Source: an uncultured Olsenella sp.
GTDB taxonomy: Bacteria; Actinomycetota; Coriobacteriia; Coriobacteriales; Atopobiaceae
Length of the DNA: 42,156 nt
Reading direction: 5' to 3'
Assembly: GCA_937900605.1 (NCBI GenBank)
Contig: CALCDK010000075.1
Location: forward strand, 1-42,156
Each line of letters begins with the position of its first letter. Positions within the stretch are counted from its first letter, which is position 1. Position numbers and translations under genes: made by a program. Below the pieces are notes generated by a model that was given only the letters and a program-made list of their open reading frames with translations, did not search any database and was not told the origin of the DNA. This document shows positions 15,980 through 24,401 of the stretch, piece after piece.

Positions 15980-17512
15980 ATGGAGGCCGAGAGCGCCCCG
16001 CAGGGCCAGAGGAACGCGGTCGTCATCGATCCCATGGACAACGTCGTCATCGCCATCTACCCGCTGAGGGCCGGCGACGAGGTCCGCTACCCGATGCCCG
16101 ACGGCATGGCGACGCTCGTCGCCGCCCAGGACGTCCCGCTGTTCCACAAGGTCGCGCGCACCGACATCGCCCGCGGCGAGAAGGTCGTCAAGTACGGCGA
16201 GTACATCGGCGTCGCCACCTGCGACATCAGGGCCGGCGAGCACGTCCACACCCACAACTGCGAGAGCAGCGACGAGCTCAAGGACGCCGACCTCGCGCAG
16301 CAGGACAGCACCGCACGGGCCGCCTCCGCCCAGCCCACCCGCTGCACCCGCACCTTCATGGGCTACCGCCGCTCCGACGGCCGCGTGGGCATCAGGAACC
16401 ACGTGCTCGTGCTCCCCACCAGCATCTGCGCCTCCGACACCTGCGAGCGCATCGCGCACGCCGTCGACGGCTGCGTCACCTTCCACAACCAGAACGGCTG
16501 CTCCCAGGTGGACGTGGACCAGAGGGTCACCATCGACACCATGGCCGGCCTGGCCGCCAACCCCAACGTCTGCTCCGTGCTGGCCGTCTCCCTCGGCTGC
16601 GAGGGCTGCCAGAACGACATCGTCGTCGACGCCATCCGCGAGCGCACCGACAAGCCCGTGCGCACCCTGATCATCCAGGAGGTCGGCGGCTCCATCCGCG
16701 CGGTCGAGGAGGGCACCCGCATCGCCCGCGAGCTCGTCGCCGAGGCCTCTGCCTGCGTGCGCGAGGAGTGCGGCATCGACGAGCTCGTCTTCGGCACCAA
16801 CTGCGGCGGCTCCGACACCTCCAGCGGCCTGGGTTCCAACCCGCTCATCGGCGAGGTCTCCGACTGGCTCGTCGCCCAGGGCGCCACGACCGTCCTGTGC
16901 GAGACCCCCGAGCTCTTCGGCGGCGAGCACATCCTGGCCCGCCGCGCCCGCACCCCGGAGGTCGGCGAGCAGGTCCTCGGCATCGTGCGCGACTACGAGA
17001 GGTACGTGCAGATGTTCGGTGCCGAGATGCGCGAGGGCAACCCGAGCCCCGGCAACATGGCGGGCGGCCTGACCACCCTCGAGGAGAAGTCCCTTGGCTG
17101 CATCCACAAGGCCGGCCACAGCACCGTCAACGCCGTCTACCCCTACGCCGCCCCGATCGGCGCCCACGAGGGCCTCGTCGTCATGGACACGCCGGGCAAC
17201 GACCCGTCGTCCGTGGGCGGCATCATCGCCGGCGGCTGCCAGCTCGTGGTCTTCTCGACCGGCCTGGGCACGCCCACCGGCAACGCCATCGCCCCGGTCC
17301 TGCGCCTGACCGCCAACGCGCGCACCGCCCGCACCATGGCCGACAACATCGACATGGACGCCTCGGCCACGATCTACGGCCCCCAGACCATGGAGGAGTT
17401 GCGCGACCAGCTCATCGACCAGGTCGTGCGCGTCTGCAACGGCGAGCCCACCTGTGCCGAGGCCCTCGGCTACACCGAGACGGCCCTGCCGCACATCTGC
17501 AACTACATGTAG
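15980..17512 (+). CDS. UxaA/GarD-family sugar-acid dehydratase
   Basis: Iron-dependent altronate/galactarate dehydratase family, 510 residues. An N-terminal SAF domain (about 10-95, with FHKVARTDIARGEKVVKYGEYIG) joins the large catalytic domain starting at FMGYRRSDGRVGIRNHVLVLPT. Conserved cysteine motifs LGCEGCQ, FGTNCGGSD and IIAGGCQLVVFSTG are present. ATG 15980 follows GAGGAGGCAGC. It is the first gene of the operon. From context I infer L-fuconate (or a similar C6-deoxy aldonate) as substrate, giving the 2-keto-3-deoxy acid, as proposed for the UxaA-like protein of the C. jejuni fuc locus. True altronate dehydratase activity is the alternative, but no uxaB or uxaC gene is nearby. Confidence 0.9.
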   Translation: MEAESAPQGQRNAVVIDPMDNVVIAIYPLRAGDEVRYPMPDGMATLVAAQDVPLFHKVARTDIARGEKVVKYGEYIGVATCDIRAGEHVHTHNCESSDELKDADLAQQDSTARAASAQPTRCTRTFMGYRRSDGRVGIRNHVLVLPTSICASDTCERIAHAVDGCVTFHNQNGCSQVDVDQRVTIDTMAGLAANPNVCSVLAVSLGCEGCQNDIVVDAIRERTDKPVRTLIIQEVGGSIRAVEEGTRIARELVAEASACVREECGIDELVFGTNCGGSDTSSGLGSNPLIGEVSDWLVAQGATTVLCETPELFGGEHILARRARTPEVGEQVLGIVRDYERYVQMFGAEMREGNPSPGNMAGGLTTLEEKSLGCIHKAGHSTVNAVYPYAAPIGAHEGLVVMDTPGNDPSSVGGIIAGGCQLVVFSTGLGTPTGNAIAPVLRLTANARTARTMADNIDMDASATIYGPQTMEELRDQLIDQVVRVCNGEPTCAEALGYTETALPHICNYM

Positions 17513-17664
17513 CGCCGGCGGGGCCACGCGCCCCGTCCGCACGCACCCCCGGGGCCCGGCCCCGACCACAGGTACCAGCGCGGCGAGCCTGCCGCGAGAC
17601 AACGCACGGGGCTTTCGCCCCACGACCCCGCGGCGCGGCCGCGGGAGAGAGAGAAGGGTTCATC

Positions 17665-18456
17665 ATGGATCTGCACCTCCAGGACAAGGTCATCTTCGTC
17701 ACCGGCGGCTTCAAGGGCATCGGCAAGGGCATCGCCCTCGAGCTCGCCCGCGAGGGCGCGATCCCCGTGGTGCTCAACCGCAAGGACGGCGTCGAGGACG
17801 AGTTCCGCGTCGAGATCTCCCAGATCACCGACACCTTCGAGACCTACTTCATCGACCTCAACGACACCGACGCCATCAAGCCGATCGTCGAGGACGTCTA
17901 CGCCAAGTACGGCCACATCGACGGCGTCGTGAACAACGCCGGCCGTAACGACAACCTCGAGCTCGAGACCACCACGTGGGAGGAGTTCGAGAGGTCCCTG
18001 CACGGCAACCTGACCCACTACTTCGAGCTCGTCCACCAGTGCGTGCCCTACCTCAAGCAGTCCAAGGGCTCCATCGTGAACATCGCCTCCAAGGTCGCCC
18101 TCACCGGCCAGGGCAAGACGACCGCCTACGCCGCCGCCAAGGGCGCCATCCTCGGCCTCACCCGTGAGTGGGCCGCCGCCCTCGTCAAGGACGAGGTCCG
18201 CGTCAACGCCATCGTCGTGGCCGAGGCCTGGACGCCGCTGTACGCCAACTGGATCAAGACCTTCGGCGACGAGAAGGCCCAGCAGGAGCGCCTCTCCCTC
18301 ATCACCGATAGGATCCCCCTGGGCCACCGCATGACCTCCGTCGAGGAGATCGCCGACACCACCTGCTTCCTGCTCTCCGACCGCTCCTCCCACACCACCG
18401 GCCAGTGGTGCAACGTGGACGGCGGCTACGTCAACCTCGACCGCGCGCTCGACTAG
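17665..18456 (+). CDS. SDR sugar dehydrogenase, likely L-fucose dehydrogenase
   Basis: Classical short-chain dehydrogenase/reductase, 263 residues. NAD(P)-binding TGGFKGIGKGIA at the N-terminus, NNAG, and the catalytic set Ser142, Tyr155 and Lys159 (YAAAK). The C-terminal NVDGGYVNLDRAL is the usual SDR end motif. In this operon it should oxidise L-fucose (FucX-like) to the lactone in the cytoplasm. Start ATG 17665 with AGAGAGAGAAGGG upstream. The 152-bp gap after the dehydratase gene contains two GC-rich hairpins just before the ribosome-binding site, perhaps an mRNA processing or stability element. Confidence 0.9.
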   Translation: MDLHLQDKVIFVTGGFKGIGKGIALELAREGAIPVVLNRKDGVEDEFRVEISQITDTFETYFIDLNDTDAIKPIVEDVYAKYGHIDGVVNNAGRNDNLELETTTWEEFERSLHGNLTHYFELVHQCVPYLKQSKGSIVNIASKVALTGQGKTTAYAAAKGAILGLTREWAAALVKDEVRVNAIVVAEAWTPLYANWIKTFGDEKAQQERLSLITDRIPLGHRMTSVEEIADTTCFLLSDRSSHTTGQWCNVDGGYVNLDRALD

Positions 18457-18474
18457 CGCACCGGGAGGCACACG

Positions 18475-19740
18475 ATGTCTGACAAGCCGGCTTCCAAGCC
18501 GATGTCCAAGGGCCGCGCGGCAACCGTCGCGATCGTCCTCGTGACCTCGCTGTTCTTCGTCTGGGGCCTGACCATGAACCTGGTCAACGCCCTCAACAGC
18601 CCCATGGCCAACTACCTGGAGCTGTCCAGCACCTCCGCCTCGCTGCTGCAGGTGGCCTACTACGGCGCCTACTTCGTGATGGCGATCCCGGCCTCCATGG
18701 TCGCCCGCCGCTTCGGCTACAAGGGCGGCGTCGTCATGGGCCTGGCGCTGTTCGTGCTCGGCTCGCTCATCACGGTCCCGGCCACCAACGCCGCGTCCTT
18801 CGCGCTGTTCCTCGTGGCCATGTTCGTGATCGCGGCCGGCGCCTCCACCCTGGAGACCAACTGCAACCCGTACATCACCAAGCTCGGCGACGAGAGGCAC
18901 GAGTCCATGCGCCTCAACCTCGCCCAGTCCTTCAATGGCGTGGGCAACGTCGTCGGCCCGCTGATCCTCTCGCAGATCCTGGGCCAGACCGTCGCCGCGG
19001 GCGACCCGGGCTTCGCAGAGGCCAAGGTGTCGTTCCTCGCCAGCATGCGCGGCATGTACGTGGTCATCGCGATCGTGCTCGCCATCGTCCTGGCGGTGTT
19101 CGTCTTCGTCAAGCTCCCGACCCCTCCCGGCGACGAGGAGGAGCAGGGGGGCGCCGAGAAGGTCGGCTTCCTCCAGCTGCTCAGGAAGCCCTACGTCGCC
19201 CTGGGCGTCCTGGCCGAGTTCGTCTTCATCGGCCTGCAGGTCGCGGGCATGTCCCTGTTCTCCGACTTCGCCATGGGCCAGTGGGAGGGCCTGAGCGCCG
19301 GCGACGCCGCGCTGTTCCTCTCGGTCCTCTCGCTGCTGTTCACCATCGGCCGCTTCGCCTCGACCCCGCTCATGGCCAAGGTCGAGCCGGGCAAGATCCT
19401 GGGCGCGTACATGGGGGCCTCTGCGGTCCTGTTCTTCGTCGCGTTCCTGGGCCTGGGCAAGGTCTCCGTCATCGCCCTGATGCTGGCCTACCTGTTCGTC
19501 TCCATCGGCTACCCGACGGTCTTCTCGCTGACCCTGGCGGGCCTGCGCGGCTCTGCGGTCAAGACGGGCTCCTCCGCGCTCGTCATGTCCATCGTGGGCG
19601 CGGCCCTCATCCCGCTGCTGCTCAGCGCGGTCGCCGACGGCCTGGGCGTCAACTTCGCCCTGCTCGTCGCGGTCCCCGGCTTCGTCTACGTGGCCTGGTA
19701 CGGCCTGGTCGGCTCCAAGATCGGCCTGGAAGAGAGGTAA
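18475..19740 (+). CDS. fucP: FucP-like major facilitator sugar:H+ symporter
   Basis: A 421-residue membrane protein with about 12 hydrophobic segments, of the fucose/glucose/galactose permease branch of the MFS. Typical FHS-family features: FFVWGLTMNLVNALN in helix 1, YYGAYFVMAIPASMVARRFGY between helices 2 and 3, and ETNCNPYITKLG in helix 4, which in E. coli FucP carries substrate- and proton-coupling residues. Probably imports L-fucose with a proton, without phosphorylation, consistent with the oxidative enzymes around it. ATG 18475 follows GGGAGGC; the stop is four bases before the lactonase start. Confidence 0.92.
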   Translation: MSDKPASKPMSKGRAATVAIVLVTSLFFVWGLTMNLVNALNSPMANYLELSSTSASLLQVAYYGAYFVMAIPASMVARRFGYKGGVVMGLALFVLGSLITVPATNAASFALFLVAMFVIAAGASTLETNCNPYITKLGDERHESMRLNLAQSFNGVGNVVGPLILSQILGQTVAAGDPGFAEAKVSFLASMRGMYVVIAIVLAIVLAVFVFVKLPTPPGDEEEQGGAEKVGFLQLLRKPYVALGVLAEFVFIGLQVAGMSLFSDFAMGQWEGLSAGDAALFLSVLSLLFTIGRFASTPLMAKVEPGKILGAYMGASAVLFFVAFLGLGKVSVIALMLAYLFVSIGYPTVFSLTLAGLRGSAVKTGSSALVMSIVGAALIPLLLSAVADGLGVNFALLVAVPGFVYVAWYGLVGSKIGLEER

Positions 19741-19744
19741 CGAC

Positions 19745-20539
19745 ATGGCACTTCGCGTCATCGATTCGCACTTCCACGTGTGGGACCTGCAGCGCCAGAG
19801 CCTTCCATGGCTCGACGGCACCGACGGATCCATCACGCGCACCTACACCTTCGAGGACCTCGAGGCACAGTACGCGCGCCAGGAGGGCGTCGAGTTCGTC
19901 GGCGGCGTCTACGTCGAGGTCGACTGCGCCGACCACGAGGCCGAGGACGGCATCGTGCGCGACCTGATGGCCGCCCACCCCAAGATGCTCGCCTGCATGC
20001 TGCGCTCCGACGTGTCCCCGCAGATGCGCGTCCCGCTCATCGCCACGGGAATCCGCGAGCCGCTCCACATCGACTCCGAGCCGCGCGGCCGCTGCCTCGA
20101 GCCCGACTTCGTCGCCGGTCTGCACGCCATGGCCGAGAGGGGCCTGCCCTTCGAGTCCTGCAACCGCGTCGGCGAGCTCGAGGACGCCTACGAGTCCTTC
20201 TCGCAGGCCCCCGAGGAGACCGTCGTCCTCAACCACCTCGGCAACGTCGAGGCCCTCACCGACGCCTACCGCGACGTCATGCGCAGGTTCGCCGAGCTGC
20301 CCAACCTCTACGTCAAGGTCTCCGGCTTCCCCACGGCCGACCGCGCCTTCGTCGACGAGCTCCTCGGCTTCGTGCGCGAGACGTTCAGGCCCGACCGCCT
20401 GCTGTACGCCTCCAACTGGCCCGTCGTGGACATGTACTCGTCCTTCGACGAGCACTTCCGCACGCTGCGCGAGGCCTTCGGCGACGACGAGGACTTCTTC
20501 ATGAACAACGCCGTGCGCGCCTACGGCCTGAGCCTGTAG
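19745..20539 (+). CDS. Amidohydrolase-family sugar lactonase
   Basis: TIM-barrel amidohydrolase (COG3618 type), 264 residues, cytoplasmic. The metal-binding DSHFHVW (His9, His11) opens the protein; GIREPLH, LNHLGN and YASNWPVVD are the other conserved barrel-end motifs. In characterised relatives this family hydrolyses L-fucono-, L-rhamnono- and 4-sulfomuconolactone. Placed between the dehydrogenase and the dehydratase steps, L-fuconolactonase is the natural assignment (Cj0487 counterpart). Start four bases after the permease stop, with GAGAGG overlapping it. Confidence 0.88.
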   Translation: MALRVIDSHFHVWDLQRQSLPWLDGTDGSITRTYTFEDLEAQYARQEGVEFVGGVYVEVDCADHEAEDGIVRDLMAAHPKMLACMLRSDVSPQMRVPLIATGIREPLHIDSEPRGRCLEPDFVAGLHAMAERGLPFESCNRVGELEDAYESFSQAPEETVVLNHLGNVEALTDAYRDVMRRFAELPNLYVKVSGFPTADRAFVDELLGFVRETFRPDRLLYASNWPVVDMYSSFDEHFRTLREAFGDDEDFFMNNAVRAYGLSL

Positions 20540-20565
20540 GCTAGGGCCTGCGCAGGGCATGCGAC

Positions 20566-20588
20566 GCCGGCCCCCTCGCGGGGCCGGC
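20566..20588 (+). terminator. Internal hairpin before aldolase gene
   Basis: Perfect 9-bp stem GCCGGCCCC / GGGGCCGGC with no T tract, followed by a second small GGGGGCC-type hairpin. It lies inside the operon, 43 bases before the next start, so a leaky terminator or an mRNA 3'-end stabiliser is likelier than a full stop. Confidence 0.5.
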
Positions 20589-20630
20589 TCACGTCATCGG
20601 GGGCCCGGCCCCCAGAAAGGGAGAGAGAAC

Positions 20631-21509
20631 ATGCTCGAGGGAGTCTTCTGCCCCTCCATCACCATCACCGACGACGAGGGCAACCTCGACCTCGACCTGT
20701 GGGGTCGCCACCTCGACCACCTCTGCGAGGCGGGCATCGACGGCATCCTGCTCTTCGGCAGCATCGGCGAGTTCTACGCCGTGTCCCTCGAGGACAAGGA
20801 GCGCGCGCTGAGCTTCGCCGTCGAGCGCGTCGCGGGCCGCGCCAAAGTCCTCGCCGGCGTTGGCGACACCGACTACCGCAAGGTCCTCGAGTTCGTCCGC
20901 TACGCCGAGAAGGCCGGTGCCGACGCCGTCGTCGCCGTCTCCCCGTACTACTTCGGGCCCTCCGACCCCTGCGCCGAGAGCTACTTCGGCGGCATCGCCG
21001 AGGCAACCGAGCTGCCCGTGGTCCTCTACAACTTCCCCGACCGCACCGGCTCGGACCTTTCGCCCGAGCTCGTCGCGCGCCTGGCTTCCCAGCACGCCAA
21101 CATCGTCGGCATCAAGGACACCGTCGACACCATCAGCCACACCCGCAAGGTGCTGCGCGCCGCCCGCTCCGTCAGCCCCGAGTTCAGCGTGCTGTCCGGC
21201 TTCGACGAGTACTACCTGGTCAACCGCGTGTCCGGCGGCAACGGCGTCCTCTGCGGCCTGACCAACGTCGAGCCCGAGCTCTTCGTCCGCATGCACCGCG
21301 CCTACCAGGCCGGCGACTTCGCCGACGCCATCGCGTGCGCCGAGCGCATCTCCCGCCTCATGGCCGTCTACGACGTCTGCGACCTCTTCATCTCGTCGAT
21401 CAAGTGCGCCGTCAGCGTCAAGGGCCTGCCCATCTCGACCAGGGTCGCCGAGCCGGCCGTCCAGACCACGCCCGAGCAGGTCGAGCAAATCCGCCAGATC
21501 CTGGCGTAG
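20631..21509 (+). CDS. DapA-family keto-deoxy sugar-acid aldolase
   Basis: Class I aldolase of the dihydrodipicolinate synthase/N-acetylneuraminate lyase family, 292 residues. The Schiff-base Lys is residue 162 (VGIKDT), the catalytic Tyr133 sits in LYNFP, and GSIGEFYAVS forms the carboxylate-binding loop. In this operon it should cleave 2-keto-3-deoxy-L-fuconate to pyruvate and L-lactaldehyde, as proposed for Cj0481. It is not a lysine-biosynthesis DapA by context. Start ATG 20631 with AAAGGGAGAG upstream; the longer frame start at 20559 passes through two hairpins. Last gene of the operon. Confidence 0.9.
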   Translation: MLEGVFCPSITITDDEGNLDLDLWGRHLDHLCEAGIDGILLFGSIGEFYAVSLEDKERALSFAVERVAGRAKVLAGVGDTDYRKVLEFVRYAEKAGADAVVAVSPYYFGPSDPCAESYFGGIAEATELPVVLYNFPDRTGSDLSPELVARLASQHANIVGIKDTVDTISHTRKVLRAARSVSPEFSVLSGFDEYYLVNRVSGGNGVLCGLTNVEPELFVRMHRAYQAGDFADAIACAERISRLMAVYDVCDLFISSIKCAVSVKGLPISTRVAEPAVQTTPEQVEQIRQILA

Positions 21510-21554
21510 CGCCCCCGCGCCCCAGGCTGCACGACGCCGGCGCCCGCCGGCCCC

Positions 21555-21587
21555 GGAGCCCGTCGCACATCCCGTGCGGCGGGCTCC
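21555..21587 (+). terminator. Hairpin ending the fucose-type operon
   Basis: GGAGCCCG (21555-21562) / CGGGCTCC (21580-21587) with continuing inner pairing CGCAC/GTGCG. The T tract is poor (TCGCG), so efficiency is uncertain. Confidence 0.6.
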
Positions 21588-21692
21588 TCGCGTTCGCGGC
21601 GCCGGGGCGGGAGGGGGCGCCGGGTCCGCGTGGCGCCACGGCCGCCTGTGGCACAGCCGGGCCGCCGCGTCCGTCTGCGCGCCTGCGAACGA

Positions 21693-21725
21693 GAAAGGGG
21701 GCCGCGACCCTCGTCGCGACCCCCT
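21693..21725 (-). terminator. Rho-independent terminator of PfkB kinase gene
   Basis: Minus strand: GGGGGTCGCGAC / GTCGCGGCCCCC stem with one mismatch and a tail of TTTCTCGTT. It lies about 30 bases after the kinase stop. Confidence 0.8.
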
Positions 21726-21756
21726 GGCCCCTCTCGTCCGCGCGGTGCGCCGGCGG

Positions 21757-22692
21757 CTAGGCCACGCGCTCCACGGTGGTCTGGGCGCGCAGCTCCTCGG
21801 CGCAGGCCATGTCGAAGTGGCCGGTGGAGGGCGTCAGGCAGTTGGCCGTGGCGCAGCTCATGGCGAAGGCCAGCTGGTCGGCCGAGCTCAGGCCGCGGGC
21901 CATGGCCACGGCGAAGGCGCCGACCATGGTGTCGCCGGAGCCGACTGGGTTGACGACCTCGATCCTGGGGGCGCGGCCGCGGAAGACGCCCTCGTCGCAG
22001 GCCATGACGGAGCCGTCGCCGCCCAGCGACACGACGACCTTCTCGATGCCGTGGGCCTCGTGGACCTCGCGCGCGGCGGCCACGATCTCGTCGATGGACT
22101 CGGGCTTGCGGCCCAGGATGGCCTCGATCTCGTCGGTGTTGGGCTTGATCATCGTGGGCCTGGCGGCGAGGCTGCCCACGAGCAGCTTGCCGGAGGTGTC
22201 CAGGATGCAGGGCTTGCCGCCCTCGCGGACGATGGCGACCAGCTCGCGGTAGATGTCGTCGCCGGCGCCGGTGGGGGCGGAGCCGTCGAAGGTGACGACG
22301 TCGGCGCGGGCGGCCACCTCGGCGACCTTGGCGCGCACGGCGGCGACCTCGGAGCCGCTCACGGCGCGGCCGGGCTCCAGGAACTCGGTGGAGCGCCCGT
22401 CGGGCTCGAGCACGTTGATGCAGCAGCGGGTCTCGCAGGCCACCTCGACGAAGTCGTGGCTCACGCCGTCGGCGTCGAGAAGCTCGCGCAGCAGGCGGCC
22501 GTTGTTGCCACCGGCGAAGCCCGTGGCCAGGACCTCCTCGCCGCAGGTCGCCACCGCGCGGGCGGCGTTGAGGCCCTTGCCGCCGGCGTTGTCGATGCAG
22601 GTCGAGACACGCATCACCGTGCCGTCGACGAGGGGGCAGGCGAGCTGGTACGCCTTGTCGATGGAGGTGTTGAGCGTGACGGTAGAGATCAT
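21757..22692 (-). CDS. PfkB-family hexose-phosphate kinase (LacC/FruK type)
   Basis: Ribokinase-fold kinase of 311 residues in the 1-phosphofructokinase/tagatose-6-phosphate kinase subgroup (ISTVTLNTSIDKAY start). GGKGLNAARA, the anion hole with catalytic Asp in NPVGSGDTMVGAF, and IKPNTDEIEAILG are visible. The start is ATG 22692 (AAAGGAGCACC upstream), not the 12-codon-longer frame start. It is divergent from an amino-sugar operon containing AgaS and NagA homologues, so phosphorylation of tagatose-6-phosphate to the 1,6-bisphosphate is the favoured role. FruK activity is possible but no fructose permease is nearby. Confidence 0.88.
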   Translation of the reverse strand: MISTVTLNTSIDKAYQLACPLVDGTVMRVSTCIDNAGGKGLNAARAVATCGEEVLATGFAGGNNGRLLRELLDADGVSHDFVEVACETRCCINVLEPDGRSTEFLEPGRAVSGSEVAAVRAKVAEVAARADVVTFDGSAPTGAGDDIYRELVAIVREGGKPCILDTSGKLLVGSLAARPTMIKPNTDEIEAILGRKPESIDEIVAAAREVHEAHGIEKVVVSLGGDGSVMACDEGVFRGRAPRIEVVNPVGSGDTMVGAFAVAMARGLSSADQLAFAMSCATANCLTPSTGHFDMACAEELRAQTTVERVA

Positions 22693-23143
22693 GGGTGCTC
22701 CTTTGCCGTTGCCTTCTGTCCGCCCCATCTTAGCGCCTCGTGCCCGCCCCGGACGCCCCTGGGGCGCCCCCGGGCGTCGCTGCGGGCACGTGCGCGGCCC
22801 CTCTTGCCGCCGCGGCCCAGGCGGCCGCGTTCGTGCCGCAACTGGTATTAGATTGCGTAACCAGCGAACAAGCCGCAGGTAGGGGCCGCGAGAAGGGTCC
22901 CGCCGGCGCCCCGGGCGCGGCTGCGTGTTCGTTTCGATCTGCGTCCGACCAGCGCATTAGCCGCTAATTGAACGATTCGTGACCGGTTTGCCGAGGAGCT
23001 TCCAAGTCATGGGGATCCGGGCCGCGAGACCCCTCCCCATGGGATAGAGTGGGAGGAGAAGTAACCTGGTTACAACCAGTAGGCAGCGCCCGGGACCGGG
23101 CGCGGGCGGTCTGCGGGCCGCCTTCGAAAGAGAGGAAATCGCC
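22693..23143. promoter_or_regulatory. Divergent control region, kinase versus amino-sugar operon
   Basis: No gene is visible in these 451 bp. On the minus strand TAATAC (22845-22850) with CTTGTT 16 bp upstream may be the kinase promoter; it overlaps half-sites CTGGT/ACCAG separated by 13 bp. On the + side there is an inverted repeat CATGGGGA (23008-23015) / TCCCCATG (23034-23041), a possible -10 TAGAGT (23045-23050), and the operator described separately at 23065. Confidence 0.45.
23065..23080 (+). promoter_or_regulatory. DasR/NagR-like operator 1
   Basis: CCTGGTTACAACCAGT: both 6-bp arms match the known DasR/NagR (GntR-HutC) consensus ACTGGTCTAGACCAGT except for the first base. It lies about 15 bp after a possible -10 element and ahead of the EIIA gene; a GntR/UTRA regulator is encoded two genes on. 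Confidence 0.65.
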
Positions 23144-23566
23144 ATGGTCGGATGCATTCTCACTGGGCACGGAACCTTCGCCGAGGGCCTTGCGGGCGCC
23201 CTGCAGATGGTCGGCGGCCAGCAGGACGACTTCCAGCCCGTCTCCTTCCGCGAGGACGAGGCCGGCACCTACCCCCAGAAGCTCCACGAGGCCATCGCCC
23301 AGATGGCCGAGAAGTGCGGCGAGGTCGTCGTCTTCTGCGACCTGTTCGGCGGCACCCCGTTCAACCAGTCGATGATCGCCACCCAGCAGACCCCGGGCGT
23401 CCAGGTCGTCACCGGCACCAACCTGCCGATGCTGCTCGAGTGCGTCACCTCCCGCACCGAGTCCACCACCGCCGACGAGGTCGTCGCCACGGCCCTCGAG
23501 ATCGGCCGCATGGGCATCGACAGCAAGAAGCTCGAGGTCGCCGCGTTCGACGACGAGGACGAGTAG
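23144..23566 (+). CDS. Mannose-family PTS EIIA (AgaF-like)
   Basis: A 140-residue cytoplasmic phosphocarrier of the EIIA-Man fold; the active His is residue 9 in ILTGHGTFAEG, and CDLFGGTPFNQS is the second conserved loop. Only IIA is present here; no IIB, IIC or IID gene follows. It must work with a permease encoded elsewhere, or with parts lost at the rearrangement near 28465. Its position ahead of GntR, AgaS and NagA homologues suggests GalNAc/galactosamine or GlcNAc uptake. ATG 23144 follows AAGAGAGGAAAT. Confidence 0.92.
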   Translation: MVGCILTGHGTFAEGLAGALQMVGGQQDDFQPVSFREDEAGTYPQKLHEAIAQMAEKCGEVVVFCDLFGGTPFNQSMIATQQTPGVQVVTGTNLPMLLECVTSRTESTTADEVVATALEIGRMGIDSKKLEVAAFDDEDE

Positions 23567-23642
23567 CCCCACACCGCATCGCCACGCCGCCCGCACGACC
23601 CCGCGCCGTGCGGGCGGCTCCGAAGTACCGGGAGGAGGTCCC

Positions 23643-24371
23643 ATGGGCAAGGCATCACGCAAGCAGCCGCTCTACGACCAGCTCGGGGACGTCCTGCGCG
23701 AGAAGATCGAGAACGAGCTCGAGCCCGGCGACCTGCTGCCGTCCGAGCGCGAGCTCTCCGAGCGCTACGGCCTCTCGCGCACCACGGTCCGCCTCGCGCT
23801 TCAGGAGCTCGAGACCCTCGGCCTCATCAACCGCTGCCACGGCAAGGGCACGTTCGTCTCGGACCTGTCCCACGAGACCGCCAACCTCATGGGCGGCTAC
23901 AGCTTCACCGAGCAGATGCGCCAGATGGGCCGCGAGCCCAAGACGGTGATTCTCGAGTTCGGGGCCAACGACGCCAGCAAGTCCGTCGCCGACCACCTCG
24001 GCGTGCGCCTGGGCGAGAAGGTCTTCCGCCTGCGCCGCCTGCGCCTGGCCGACGGCGTGCCCATGATGGTCGAGCTCACGTACCTGCCGGTCGGCCGGTT
24101 CGTCTCGCTCAGCGCGCAGGACCTCTCGCGCAAGCCGCTCTACGACATCATGGAGCAGGACTACCACGAGAAGATTCGCGTGGCGGAGGAGGAGTTCTAC
24201 GCCAGCATCGCCCGCAGCGGCGACGCGTCCGCGCTCGGCATCGCGGAGGGCGCACCCGTCCTCAAGCTCGTGCGCACCACGTACAGCGACAAGAACGTCG
24301 TGCTCGAGTACACGCACAGCGTCGCCCGCGCGGACCAGTTCAAGTACAAGGTCACTCACGTCCGGAGCTAG
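23643..24371 (+). CDS. GntR/HutC-family (UTRA) amino-sugar regulator
   Basis: A 242-residue repressor. Winged helix at about 10-75 (LLPSERELSERYGLSRTTVRLAL and GKGTFVSD), then the UTRA effector domain (about 90-235) of the kind that binds amino-sugar phosphates in NagR/YvoA and DasR. It is encoded within the operon it probably controls, and operators of the DasR/NagR type lie before the EIIA gene and before nagA. Start ATG 23643 with GGGAGGAGG upstream. An AgaR-type ligand (GalNAc-6-P or GalN-6-P) is equally likely. Confidence 0.9.
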   Translation: MGKASRKQPLYDQLGDVLREKIENELEPGDLLPSERELSERYGLSRTTVRLALQELETLGLINRCHGKGTFVSDLSHETANLMGGYSFTEQMRQMGREPKTVILEFGANDASKSVADHLGVRLGEKVFRLRRLRLADGVPMMVELTYLPVGRFVSLSAQDLSRKPLYDIMEQDYHEKIRVAEEEFYASIARSGDASALGIAEGAPVLKLVRTTYSDKNVVLEYTHSVARADQFKYKVTHVRS

Positions 24372-24401
24372 GCCCCGCGGCCTGGCAGGAAAGGAGCAAG
24401 A

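Noticed and set aside
22842..22864. CTGGT-N13-ACCAG as a third DasR/NagR-like operator
   Set aside because: The spacing between half-sites is 13 instead of 6 bp, so it does not fit the operator; only noted as possible half-sites.
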